A DNA stretch of 6,698 nucleotides from Actinomycetales bacterium (GCA_012838715.1 DUOR01000130.1:1-6698), one strand, 5' to 3'. Positions 1 to 5,262 are shown, numbered from the stretch's first letter. Numbers and translations: made by a program. The notes: a model not told the origin generated them from the sequence alone.

Positions 1-876
1 CTTGCGGCCACGGGAAGCCCCCGAACCCCGTCCGCCACGGGAAGACCCCGAGCCGCCCTTGCCGCCCGAGCCGCCCTTGCTGCCCTTGCCACCTGAGCCC
101 CCCTTACCGCCCGAGCCGCCCTGCGCCGCGGCCCGGCGTTCCTGTTTGGCCAGCGCCTTCTGCCGGGCGCTGAGCTTGGGTCGCCCCTCGCCCGCAGGCC
201 CGGAGTCCGCTCCGAGCACGGATCGGCGGGACCCTTCGCGGCGCCCGCGGACGATGCCGACGAACTCCTGCGTCACGTCGTCGTCATGCTCCTTCGGCCA
301 GGTCAACCAGATGGTGGTCGGCTCGGCGCCGGGGGCCGCCTCCACGTCGCGGTGCATGACGCCGCGGGCGTTCAGCGCGCGCAGCAGCGGCCGCGGGGCC
401 AGGACGATACCGGCGCCGGTGGCCACGACCTGCAGCATCTCCCGGACCTCGGCGGGGTCGGCGGATTCGAGGAGCACCAGGTCGTCGGCGAGATCCACCC
501 GTGCGGCGACGTCGGTGTCCTTCGTCACCGACAGGACGTGCTCCTTTTCCACCGCGACGCCGGGGGCCTCGTCGTACAGCCGGACGCGGTGCAGCGCATC
601 GTCGTCGGGTTCGCCGCGGACCAGGGCCATGCGGGCGCGGCCGTCTGCAAGCGCGGTCAGCGGTTCGTCGTCGGAGAAACCCGTCAGCGGCAGCGTGGTG
701 CGTTCGCGGTACCGGCGGAACCACTTTTCGGGCATCACGCCCGGCACGAACGCGATGCGCAGGGCCCCGGGCACAACTCCGTGGGCCCCGGGCACAACTC
801 CGTGGGCCTCGGCGGCGGCTGCGTCGGGTGTGGCGTCGGCGGGCGAATCGGCGGGTGCGTCGGTGGGTTCCGGCAT
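1..876 (-). CDS. LysR-type substrate-binding domain protein without HTH, basic Gly-rich tail (3' end outside window)
   Basis: The frame is open from the ATG at 876 to the window edge: 292 codons, no stop seen. Residues 1-37 are an Ala/Pro/Asp-rich leader containing AHGVVPG twice. Residues about 38-210 look like a LysR-type periplasmic-binding-like domain: it begins LRIAFVPGVMPEKW, and the stretch VVATGAGIVLAPRPLLRAL (150-168) matches the usual G-x-G-I-x-x-x-P segment of that fold. The winged HTH that normally precedes this domain is absent, and the 37-residue leader is too short to hold one. Residues about 235-250 are a basic helix (KLSARQKALAKQERR), followed by a disordered tail of GGK, GGS and RG repeats (252-292), possibly nucleic-acid binding. 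The start is supported by the TAGGAT box 6 nt upstream and the lack of a Shine-Dalgarno. It is divergent from the DUF5997 gene, probably its functional partner. Ligand unknown. The fold is fairly sure; the function is inferred. Confidence 0.8.
   Translation of the reverse strand, partial: MPEPTDAPADSPADATPDAAAAEAHGVVPGAHGVVPGALRIAFVPGVMPEKWFRRYRERTTLPLTGFSDDEPLTALADGRARMALVRGEPDDDALHRVRLYDEAPGVAVEKEHVLSVTKDTDVAARVDLADDLVLLESADPAEVREMLQVVATGAGIVLAPRPLLRALNARGVMHRDVEAAPGAEPTTIWLTWPKEHDDDVTQEFVGIVRGRREGSRRSVLGADSGPAGEGRPKLSARQKALAKQERRAAAQGGSGGKGGSGGKGSKGGSGGKGGSGSSRGGRGSGASRGRK
762..808. repeat. 21-bp tandem direct repeat, two copies plus 5 bp
   Basis: The unit at 762-782 is repeated exactly at 783-803, and 804-808 begins a third copy. 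The period is a multiple of three, so on the minus strand it duplicates the heptapeptide AHGVVPG in the disordered leader of the LysR-domain protein (residues 24-37). It probably arose by replication slippage, and copy number may vary between strains. Confidence 0.9.
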
Positions 877-882
877 GGGTTC

Positions 883-888
883 ATCCTA
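883..888 (-). promoter_or_regulatory. -10 box of a probable leaderless promoter for the LysR-domain gene
   Basis: On the minus strand the bases read TAGGAT, a good match to the actinobacterial TANNNT -10 element. Six bases separate it from the ATG at 876, which places the expected transcription start on the A of the start codon. No Shine-Dalgarno lies in between and no clear -35 element is visible. Confidence 0.55.
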
Positions 889-932
889 ATTGCGGAGCGC
901 CCGCGCCCATGCCCGCGGTCCGGGGCCGGTGC

Positions 933-938
933 TACCGT
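933..938 (+). promoter_or_regulatory. -10 box of a probable leaderless promoter for the DUF5997 gene
   Basis: TACCGT fits TANNNT and lies 7 nt before the ATG at 946, so transcription should start at or one base before the start codon. There is no purine-rich ribosome site. The box is 44 bp from the divergent -10 at 883-888, so the two promoters share one small control region and a regulator bound between them could affect both. Confidence 0.5.
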
Positions 939-945
939 GGTTGCC

Positions 946-1347
946 ATGAAACCCCTGACCGCGGCCAAGAAGCTGGGCGTCTACCTGCCCGCGACGCCCG
1001 AAGAATTCCAGCAGTCGGACTTGAGCCACGAGGAGTTCGTGGAGCTGCAGCAGAACCCGCCGGAGTGGCTGGCGGAGCTGCGCCGCAATGGCCCGCATCC
1101 GCGGCCCGAGGTGGCGCGCCGGCTGGGCATCACCATCACGGCGCTGAAGAAGAACGAGATGGACAAGCCGCTGACCACGGAGGACATCAAGGCGCTCCTT
1201 GCCGATCAGCCGGAGTGGCTCAGCGCCGCGCGCACGTCCATGGCGGAGCAGCGCGCCGAGGCCGCCGAGCGTGCCGACGCCGGCGCCGACGGCGGAAAGG
1301 GCGACGGCGGCCGCATCGAGGCCGCCGACGAAGCCGGCGAGGACTGA
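946..1347 (+). CDS. DUF5997 family protein with two HTH-like repeats
   Basis: A 133-residue protein of unknown function that I recognise as DUF5997, a family of actinobacterial proteins beginning MKPLTAAKKLGVYLP. By hand alignment it is an ungapped tandem duplication with period 50: residues 5-46 match 55-96 at 12 of 42 positions, with conservative pairs at many others. The shared pattern is A-[KR]-[KR]-L-G-[VI], then L-[ST]-x-E-[ED]-[FI]-x-x-L and finally P-E-W-L. The second copy, RPEVARRLGITITALKK (53-69), has the A5-G9-L15 spacing of a helix-turn-helix, so DNA binding is plausible but unproven. Residues 97-133 are an Ala/Asp/Gly/Glu-rich disordered tail. ATG 946 is chosen because it starts the family's conserved N-terminus and has a TANNNT box 7 nt upstream. 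Upstream in-frame sequence only overlaps the divergent gene. No intrinsic terminator follows; the next gene is 132 nt downstream. Confidence 0.85.
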   Translation: MKPLTAAKKLGVYLPATPEEFQQSDLSHEEFVELQQNPPEWLAELRRNGPHPRPEVARRLGITITALKKNEMDKPLTTEDIKALLADQPEWLSAARTSMAEQRAEAAERADAGADGGKGDGGRIEAADEAGED

Positions 1348-1479
1348 CCCAACTCTCACCCGACGGGAACTGACCCCGCCCCCTCCCGACGCCCCGCACC
1401 CTCCCGACGCCCCGAACGCCCGACACCCCGAACGACCGACGACACAGACGACGACCCAGACGACGCCCCGGAGGTTCCC
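1348..1479 (+). other. C-rich, T-poor intergenic spacer with an 18-bp-period repeat
   Basis: There is no separate gene here. A 16-mer at 1381-1396 recurs exactly at 1399-1414, and positions 1403-1474 contain no T. The strand is C-rich and offers few base-pairing partners, which resembles a Rho utilisation (rut) region and could end or attenuate transcription from the DUF5997 gene, where no hairpin terminator is seen. The spacer is exactly 44 codons with no stop in the shared frame of both flanking genes and would read as a Pro/Arg then Asp-rich linker (PAPSRR repeated). GGAGG at 1470-1474 is the ribosome site of the next gene. Confidence 0.6.
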
Positions 1480-2250
1480 ATGACCGACACCGTTGCCCTC
1501 GCCCATGACGTCACCGGCCCGGAGGATGCGCCCGTCGCGGTGCTCCTCGGTTCCCTGGGCGCGTCCCGTTCGATGTGGTCGCCGCAGGTGGAGGCCCTGT
1601 CGGATCGGTTCCGCGTCGTCGCGGTCGATTTGCGCGGCCATGGCGGGTCCCCCGCCCCCGAGGGCGAGTACGACATGGGGTCGCTTGCCGACGACGTGAT
1701 CCGGCTCCTCGACGAGTTGGGCGCACGGCGCGTTCACCTGGTCGGGGTGTCGATGGGCGGTGCGGTGGCGCAGACGATTGCGCTGGAGCATCCGGAACGC
1801 CTCGAGTCGCTGGTGCTGATGGCGACGGCCCCGAAGTTCGGCGAAACCGGCAACTGGGTTGACCGCGCCGCGAAGGTGCGGGCCGAGGGTACGGGCGCGC
1901 TCGCCGAGGGAGTCGTCGGAAATTGGTTCACGGACGGCTGTTTCGAGGACAATCCCGAACTGCCGCAGCGCTTCGTCGACGGCATCACGGCGACCCCGGA
2001 CGCGGGGTACGCCGGCTGCTGCCACGCCATCGCGGCATTCGATTCCCGTGCCAGGTTGGCCGATATCACCGCGAAGACGCTGGTCATCGCCGGTGAGCAG
2101 GACACCTCCACTGCCCTGGACGTCGTGCGGCAGCTGCACGAGGGCATCCCCCGGTCGACGATGGCGACCATCTCCCCGGCCAAGCACCTCGTCGGCGTGG
2201 AGCGCCCCGGCCCGGTCAACGCGCTGCTCGCGCAGCACTGGGCGGGCTAG
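1480..2250 (+). CDS. alpha/beta hydrolase, 3-oxoadipate enol-lactonase (PcaD)-like
   Basis: A 256-residue cytosolic alpha/beta-hydrolase of full length for the PcaD group. The catalytic triad can be placed: Ser91 in the nucleophile elbow GVSMGG (89-94), Asp208 in AGEQDTSTA and His236 in AKHLVGVERP. The N-terminal segment GSLGASRSMWSPQ (24-36) matches the SLG...MW..Q oxyanion-loop signature of 3-oxoadipate enol-lactonases, and DLRGHGGS (50-57) is the usual motif after strand 4. PcaD hydrolyses 3-oxoadipate enol-lactone to 3-oxoadipate in the beta-ketoadipate pathway. No other pca or cat gene is in the window, so the true substrate may be another ester or lactone, and a gene symbol is withheld. 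The start is set by GGAGG at 1470-1474, 5 nt before ATG. No in-frame ATG, GTG or TTG lies between the preceding stop and this ATG. A strong terminator follows about 50 nt after the stop. Confidence 0.88.
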   Translation: MTDTVALAHDVTGPEDAPVAVLLGSLGASRSMWSPQVEALSDRFRVVAVDLRGHGGSPAPEGEYDMGSLADDVIRLLDELGARRVHLVGVSMGGAVAQTIALEHPERLESLVLMATAPKFGETGNWVDRAAKVRAEGTGALAEGVVGNWFTDGCFEDNPELPQRFVDGITATPDAGYAGCCHAIAAFDSRARLADITAKTLVIAGEQDTSTALDVVRQLHEGIPRSTMATISPAKHLVGVERPGPVNALLAQHWAG

Positions 2251-2263
2251 CAAACCAAAAGGC

Positions 2264-2317
2264 GGCAAACCAACAAACGAGGCGGCACAGCGGCAAACCA
2301 AAAAGCGAGGCGGCACA
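2264..2317. repeat. 26-bp direct repeat with 28-bp period overlapping the terminator
   Basis: Positions 2264-2289 and 2292-2317 agree at 24 of 26 bases, and a partial third copy lies just upstream from about 2250 (GCAAACCAAAA). The second copy supplies the 5' arm of the terminator. Bases 2278-2289 of the first copy are also complementary to the terminator's 3' arm (2333-2344), so an alternative 12-bp pairing is possible. Confidence 0.8.
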
Positions 2318-2350
2318 TCCTGTTCCAAGGGATGTGCCGCCTCGCTTTTC
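2297..2350 (+). terminator. strong intrinsic terminator after the PcaD-like gene, possibly bidirectional
   Basis: A perfect 20-bp stem pairs 2301-2320 with 2330-2349 around a 9-nt loop (2321-2329). The arms end in an A run on the 5' side (2300-2304) and TTTT at 2346-2349. The A-rich 5' flank would give a U-rich tail on the other strand, so it may stop transcription in both directions. Confidence 0.9.
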
Positions 2351-2521
2351 GTGTGCAATTGGAGGTTGCGGTGACTGTCGTGGATGACCACTGCCCTTGA
2401 CGATATCCCCCCACCTGCGACTTCGTGAATAACGCAACGAAATCCTTCCGTTAATCACCCCCGTCGTCGCCGGCGCCAACCGCCGCACGATCCCGGGAAG
2501 CCACTGGTGAACGCCACATTT

Positions 2522-2540
2522 TTAGGATCGCCTAATTCAC
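2522..2540. promoter_or_regulatory. possible DtxR-like (iron regulator) site
   Basis: The sequence starts TTAGGATCGCCTAA and agrees with the corynebacterial DtxR consensus TTAGGTTAGCCTAACCTAA at 13 of 19 positions. Nearly all matches are in the left and central parts and the right half-site is poor. It is 367 bp from the next start codon and no gene here has an iron role. Weak call. Confidence 0.2.
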
Positions 2541-2724
2541 ACGTGCGGGATGCGAACCGGGGGTAACGCCAACGGCGTCGGCAAGCGATGGGGACATAAG
2601 TTTCGCGCGGTGCGGCCCCGCGCCCGCACCCGCCGGAACATGCCCGCGACGGCGCCGAAACGGGCCCCGGAAAACGTGACTACACCCTCACGACCTGCAC
2701 ATTCGGGGGCAGGTCACCAAAACG

Positions 2725-2754
2725 AGTGTTGCGAGTCACATATTTATGCATAAT
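2725..2754 (+). promoter_or_regulatory. AT-rich promoter patch with GlxR-like site upstream of the acyl-CoA dehydrogenase
   Basis: Bases 2725-2740 read AGTGT-N6-TCACA, 8 of 10 matches to the CRP/GlxR consensus TGTGA-N6-TCACA. Directly after lies the most AT-rich stretch of the window, with CATAAT at 2749-2754 (5 of 6 to TATAAT) as a candidate -10. TTGCGA at 2729-2734 could act as a -35, but the 14-bp spacing is short. A regulator bound here would overlap the -35 region and would most simply repress. The transcript would have a leader of about 145 nt. Confidence 0.35.
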
Positions 2755-2906
2755 GGTGGATACAGAGCTAACCGTGGTGGAGCGCGGTCGCGGGCGGGTG
2801 TTCAACCACCCCCGGCGCCCAGCCACCGCAAGACCGCGCAGTCGGCGCCACGTCGAACTGCACCACCGGACGCACGACCCACTTCATCAAAGAGGAGACG
2901 CCCACC

Positions 2907-4079
2907 ATGAAGGATTTCCTGCCCCGCACCCACTTCTCCGAAGAGCACGAGATGTTCCGCGACATGGTCCGCGGCTTCGTCGAGAAGGAGGTCGCCCCCA
3001 ACGTCGAGCGCTGGCACGAGGAGGGCATGCCCGACCGTGAGCTGTTCAAGAAGGCCGGCGAGCTGGGCCTCATCGGCATGTCGACGCCGGAGGAGTACGG
3101 CGGCGGCGGCGAGATGGACTTCCGCTACAACCAGGTCCTCAACGAGGAACTGACCAACGCGGATTCCGGCTCCATCGTCGTGGCCTTCGGCACCCTCAAC
3201 GACCTGGTCGCCCCGTACCTGGCCAAGTTCGCCTCCGAGGAACTCAAGAAGAAGTACCTCGCGCCGATGAACGCCGGCGACCTGATCGGCTGCCTCGCCA
3301 TGACCGAGCCGGGCGCCGGTTCCGACCTGGCCGGCATGCGCACCTTCGCCAAGCGCGACGGCGATCACTGGGTGCTCAACGGCTCCAAGACGTTCATCTC
3401 CAACGGCGTGCTGTCGGACTTCGCGCTGGTCGCCGCCATCACCGACCCGTCGAAGGGCCGCGCCGGCGTCTCCATGTTCGTCGTCGACTCCGACCTCGAG
3501 GGCTACTCCAAGACCGGCCCGCTGAAGAAGGTCGGGTTGAAGGCCCAGGACACCGCGGAGCTGCACTTCGACAACGTGCGCGTCCCGGCGGAGAACCTCC
3601 TCGGCGAGGAGGGCGCCGCCTTCGGTTACCTGCGCACCAACCTGGCGCACGAGCGCCTGACCCTGGCGGTCGGCTCGGTGGCCACCTCCCGCCGCGCCTG
3701 GACCCTGGCCTACAACTACGCGCAGGAGCGCGAGACCTTCGGTCAGGCCCTCATCAACCACCAGGTCCACGGCCACTACCTCGCCGACATGCTGACCCGC
3801 ATCACCGCTCTGCAGGCCTTCGTCGACCAGTGCGTGCTGGCCCACAACGAGGGCAAGCTCGACGAGACCACCGCGGCGATGGCGAAGTTCTGGACCACCG
3901 AGGAGCAGCAGGACATGGTCACCCGCTGCCTGCAGATGTTCGGCGGCTACGGCTTCATGCTGGAGTACCCGATTTCCACGCATTACCTCGACACCAAGGT
4001 GCAGACCATCTACGGCGGCACCAACGAGATCATGAAGGAAATCATCTCCCGCCGCATCGCCAAGGGCGGCGCCGCCTAG
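2907..4079 (+). CDS. acyl-CoA dehydrogenase, long-chain (LCAD) type
   Basis: A 390-residue FAD enzyme, full length for the family, expected to oxidise acyl-CoA to trans-2-enoyl-CoA in beta-oxidation and pass electrons to electron-transfer flavoprotein. Visible parts are the N-terminal helical domain (about 8-120), signature 1 CLAMTEPGAGSDL (129-141), the middle beta domain with KTFISNG (161-167), and the C-terminal helical domain with signature 2 QMFGGYGFMLEYPI (343-356). At the position of the MCAD catalytic Glu (IYEGT) this protein has Gly370 (IYGGTNEIM). Glu249 in LAHERL sits where LCAD and isovaleryl-CoA dehydrogenase carry their base. Chain length cannot be deduced; branched-chain acyl-CoA is an alternative substrate. 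The start is set by AGAGGAG at 2891-2897, 9 nt before ATG. Codons are strongly biased (Lys almost all AAG, Phe TTC), suggesting good expression. It stands alone, with its own promoter patch and terminator. Confidence 0.95.
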   Translation: MKDFLPRTHFSEEHEMFRDMVRGFVEKEVAPNVERWHEEGMPDRELFKKAGELGLIGMSTPEEYGGGGEMDFRYNQVLNEELTNADSGSIVVAFGTLNDLVAPYLAKFASEELKKKYLAPMNAGDLIGCLAMTEPGAGSDLAGMRTFAKRDGDHWVLNGSKTFISNGVLSDFALVAAITDPSKGRAGVSMFVVDSDLEGYSKTGPLKKVGLKAQDTAELHFDNVRVPAENLLGEEGAAFGYLRTNLAHERLTLAVGSVATSRRAWTLAYNYAQERETFGQALINHQVHGHYLADMLTRITALQAFVDQCVLAHNEGKLDETTAAMAKFWTTEEQQDMVTRCLQMFGGYGFMLEYPISTHYLDTKVQTIYGGTNEIMKEIISRRIAKGGAA

Positions 4080-4125
4080 GCGCCCCTCCCCCGGGCACCG
4101 CGCCCGTGCCTTTCCCCTGTGCTTG

Positions 4126-4170
4126 CCGACGGCCCGTTCCCCGCGAGGGAGCGGGCCGTCGGTGTTTGTG
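4126..4170 (+). terminator. intrinsic terminator after the acyl-CoA dehydrogenase
   Basis: A 15-bp stem, with one G-T wobble (4137/4151), pairs 4126-4140 with 4148-4162 around a 7-nt loop. It is followed by TGTTTGTG, a modest T-rich tail, and lies 46 nt after the stop codon. Confidence 0.8.
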
Positions 4171-4256
4171 CGGGGGCGGGGCTTCGATGATGCGGCACCC
4201 TGCGACCGGGCGACCTCTTCCGTGGTCGCCCGGAAAATTCCGCCGAAGTTCCCCGT

Positions 4257-4262
4257 TACGCT
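4257..4262 (+). promoter_or_regulatory. -10 box of a probable leaderless promoter for the proline-rich membrane protein
   Basis: TACGCT fits TANNNT and lies 7 nt before the ATG at 4270, the same geometry as at 933-938. No Shine-Dalgarno is present in the intervening bases and no clear -35 is seen. Confidence 0.45.
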
Positions 4263-4269
4263 CGGCACC

Positions 4270-5223
4270 ATGACTGCGTCTGGTGGAAACGGCAACCTGA
4301 ATGACGAGGGGTGGGGCTTCCGCCCGCAATCGTCGCCACCCCGGAACCCGGCGCCGGGGCCGAATGCTCCCGCGTCCGGCCACGATGCGGTGACCTCGGA
4401 ATTCCCGCCCCAGCCGGGGCACGCGCCACCGCCTCAGGGGTCCCCTCGCTTTTCCCCGCCGACGCCCCCTCCCGGCAACGCCCCGCCACCGCCCCCGCCA
4501 CCGACCGGGTTTCCGCCGTCCGGGTTTCCGCCGTCCGGGTTTCCGCCCCAGGCCGCTTCCGGGAAACCCCCGCGGAAACGCAGGAAGTGGATCCCCGTCG
4601 TGGCGATCCTGGCCATCATCCCGGTGGCCGTCGCCGCGGGCTACTTCGGCATGAACGCACTCGGCGATTCGGATGACGGCGATGATGCCACCGGTTTGGT
4701 GGTCCGTGCCGCCGACCCGCAAGAGCGTGACGGCCGGTCGGAAGCCACCTCATCGGGGCAGCCGCCGGCCACCGCACCGGACCGCCCCCATTTCGAATCC
4801 GGCTCCATCACGAGTCGGCACATCGACGACATCAAAGGCGAGCCCTTCATTTCCGGCGATTGGAATTCCACGGACGCCCCGTCCCTGCCGCAAGGCGCCT
4901 TCACCGGCCCGTACCTGCACCAGGAAGACACGGAGGGACGCACGGACGACAGCACTTTCCGGGCCCGAATCGAAATCATCGCACGTGGGGGCTGGATCGA
5001 ATACCCGTCCCTGAACTGCTCGGGAACGCTCCAGTACATCGGCATTCAAGGCGGCACCCGCGTTTACGAAGAGGTCATCACCACGGGCAGGCGGAACTGC
5101 GCCGACACCGGAACCTGGTGGTTCCGCGCCGATCCGGATAACCCCGACGACATCGCCGGATACTACGAGTCAACCGAGGGCCGCTGGCGCGTCACCGGCC
5201 TGTTCACCCTCGACGAATCCTGA
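4270..5223 (+). CDS. proline-rich single-pass membrane protein with extracytoplasmic domain, function unknown
   Basis: The 317-residue protein has a clear layered layout. Residues 1-100 are disordered and rich in Pro, Gly and Ser, with PPPPPPP (72-78) and three GFPP(S) repeats (80-93). A basic stop, KPPRKRRKW (99-107), precedes one hydrophobic segment (about 108-128), giving N-in/C-out topology. An acidic linker (SDDGDD) and Ser/Pro-rich stalk follow to about 175. The C-terminal domain (about 193-317) contains GGWIEYPSLNCSGTLQYI, an E-E-V-I-T-T-G motif and then C277. Cys250 and Cys277 could form a disulfide. This YP-x-L-x-C-x-G-x-L ... E-x-I-x-x-G ... C pattern resembles the outer domains of some actinobacterial Ser/Thr-kinase-related proteins, but no kinase domain is present here. 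The start at 4270 begins past the preceding terminator and has a leaderless-type -10 box. It converges on the crotonase-family gene, 39 nt away. Substrate or ligand unknown. Confidence 0.85.
   Translation: MTASGGNGNLNDEGWGFRPQSSPPRNPAPGPNAPASGHDAVTSEFPPQPGHAPPPQGSPRFSPPTPPPGNAPPPPPPPTGFPPSGFPPSGFPPQAASGKPPRKRRKWIPVVAILAIIPVAVAAGYFGMNALGDSDDGDDATGLVVRAADPQERDGRSEATSSGQPPATAPDRPHFESGSITSRHIDDIKGEPFISGDWNSTDAPSLPQGAFTGPYLHQEDTEGRTDDSTFRARIEIIARGGWIEYPSLNCSGTLQYIGIQGGTRVYEEVITTGRRNCADTGTWWFRADPDNPDDIAGYYESTEGRWRVTGLFTLDES
4506..4547. repeat. 15-bp tandem repeat, 2.8 copies
   Basis: Units at 4506-4520 and 4521-4535 are identical, and 4536-4547 is a 12-base partial copy. It encodes the in-frame repeat GFPPS in the cytosolic proline-rich region of the membrane protein. 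Probably slippage-derived and a candidate for length variation. Confidence 0.9.
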
Positions 5224-5225
5224 CG

Positions 5226-5246
5226 GCGGCCGGCCGAGCCGGCCGC
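5226..5246. terminator. short GC hairpin between convergent genes, weak terminator candidate
   Basis: A perfect 9-bp GC stem pairs 5226-5234 with 5238-5246 around a 3-nt loop, starting 2 nt after the membrane-protein stop. It is well placed between converging genes but has no T run on either side, so it may only stall polymerase or act with Rho. Confidence 0.4.
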
Positions 5247-5262
5247 AGCGCCCGCCCGCGCC

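Larger units (their letters stand above)
2351..2906. other. intergenic region of about 550 bp without a convincing gene
   Basis: Open frames here have Arg/Pro-rich, low-credibility translations, and none has a start signal with coding bias. The region holds a DtxR-like 19-mer (2522-2540), two mutually exclusive GC-rich hairpins (2605-2623 versus 2609-2630), an AT-rich promoter-like patch with a GlxR-like half-palindrome (2725-2754) and a likely 5' leader of about 150 nt for the acyl-CoA dehydrogenase. The leader has a small GGGTG/CACCC hairpin around 2796-2811. I do not recognise a known riboswitch. A small RNA on either strand is possible. Confidence 0.6.

Noticed and set aside
2..889. Plus-strand frame rich in Pro/Ser/Arg at the window start
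   Set aside because: It lies opposite the LysR-domain gene and has a repetitive composition with no recognisable domain.
886..2391. Long open frame (501 codons) on the minus strand opposite the DUF5997 and hydrolase genes
   Set aside because: Its translation is a mirror of two well-supported plus-strand genes, is low in complexity, matches no family, and runs through the terminator. GC-rich DNA often leaves antisense frames open.
2424..2458. Imperfect inverted repeat (GTGAATAAC ... GTTAATCAC) as an operator
   Set aside because: The arms do not pair fully, the spacing is long, and no promoter with a convincing -35/-10 pair overlaps it.
2676..2691. GTGA-N8-TCAC inverted repeat as a GlxR site
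   Set aside because: The half-sites are 8 bp apart instead of the required 6, and the outer consensus bases are not matched on both sides.
2550..2753. 67-codon plus-strand frame in the long intergenic region
   Set aside because: Arg/Pro/Ala-rich translation, no ribosome site or family resemblance; best explained by GC-rich non-coding DNA.
2753..3040. Small frame starting at the ATG next to the AT-rich patch, possible leader peptide
   Set aside because: It runs Arg/His-rich out of frame deep into the acyl-CoA dehydrogenase gene, whose own ribosome site is strong. A TATTTA box 6 nt upstream makes a leaderless start conceivable, but coding character is lacking.
4123..4269. Upstream in-frame extension of the proline-rich membrane protein
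   Set aside because: It would start inside the terminator of the preceding gene, and the ATG at 4270 has a well-placed -10 box.
2802..4295. Open frame of 497 codons on the minus strand opposite the acyl-CoA dehydrogenase
   Set aside because: Antisense shadow of a gene with clear family motifs; it also spans that gene's ribosome site and terminator.
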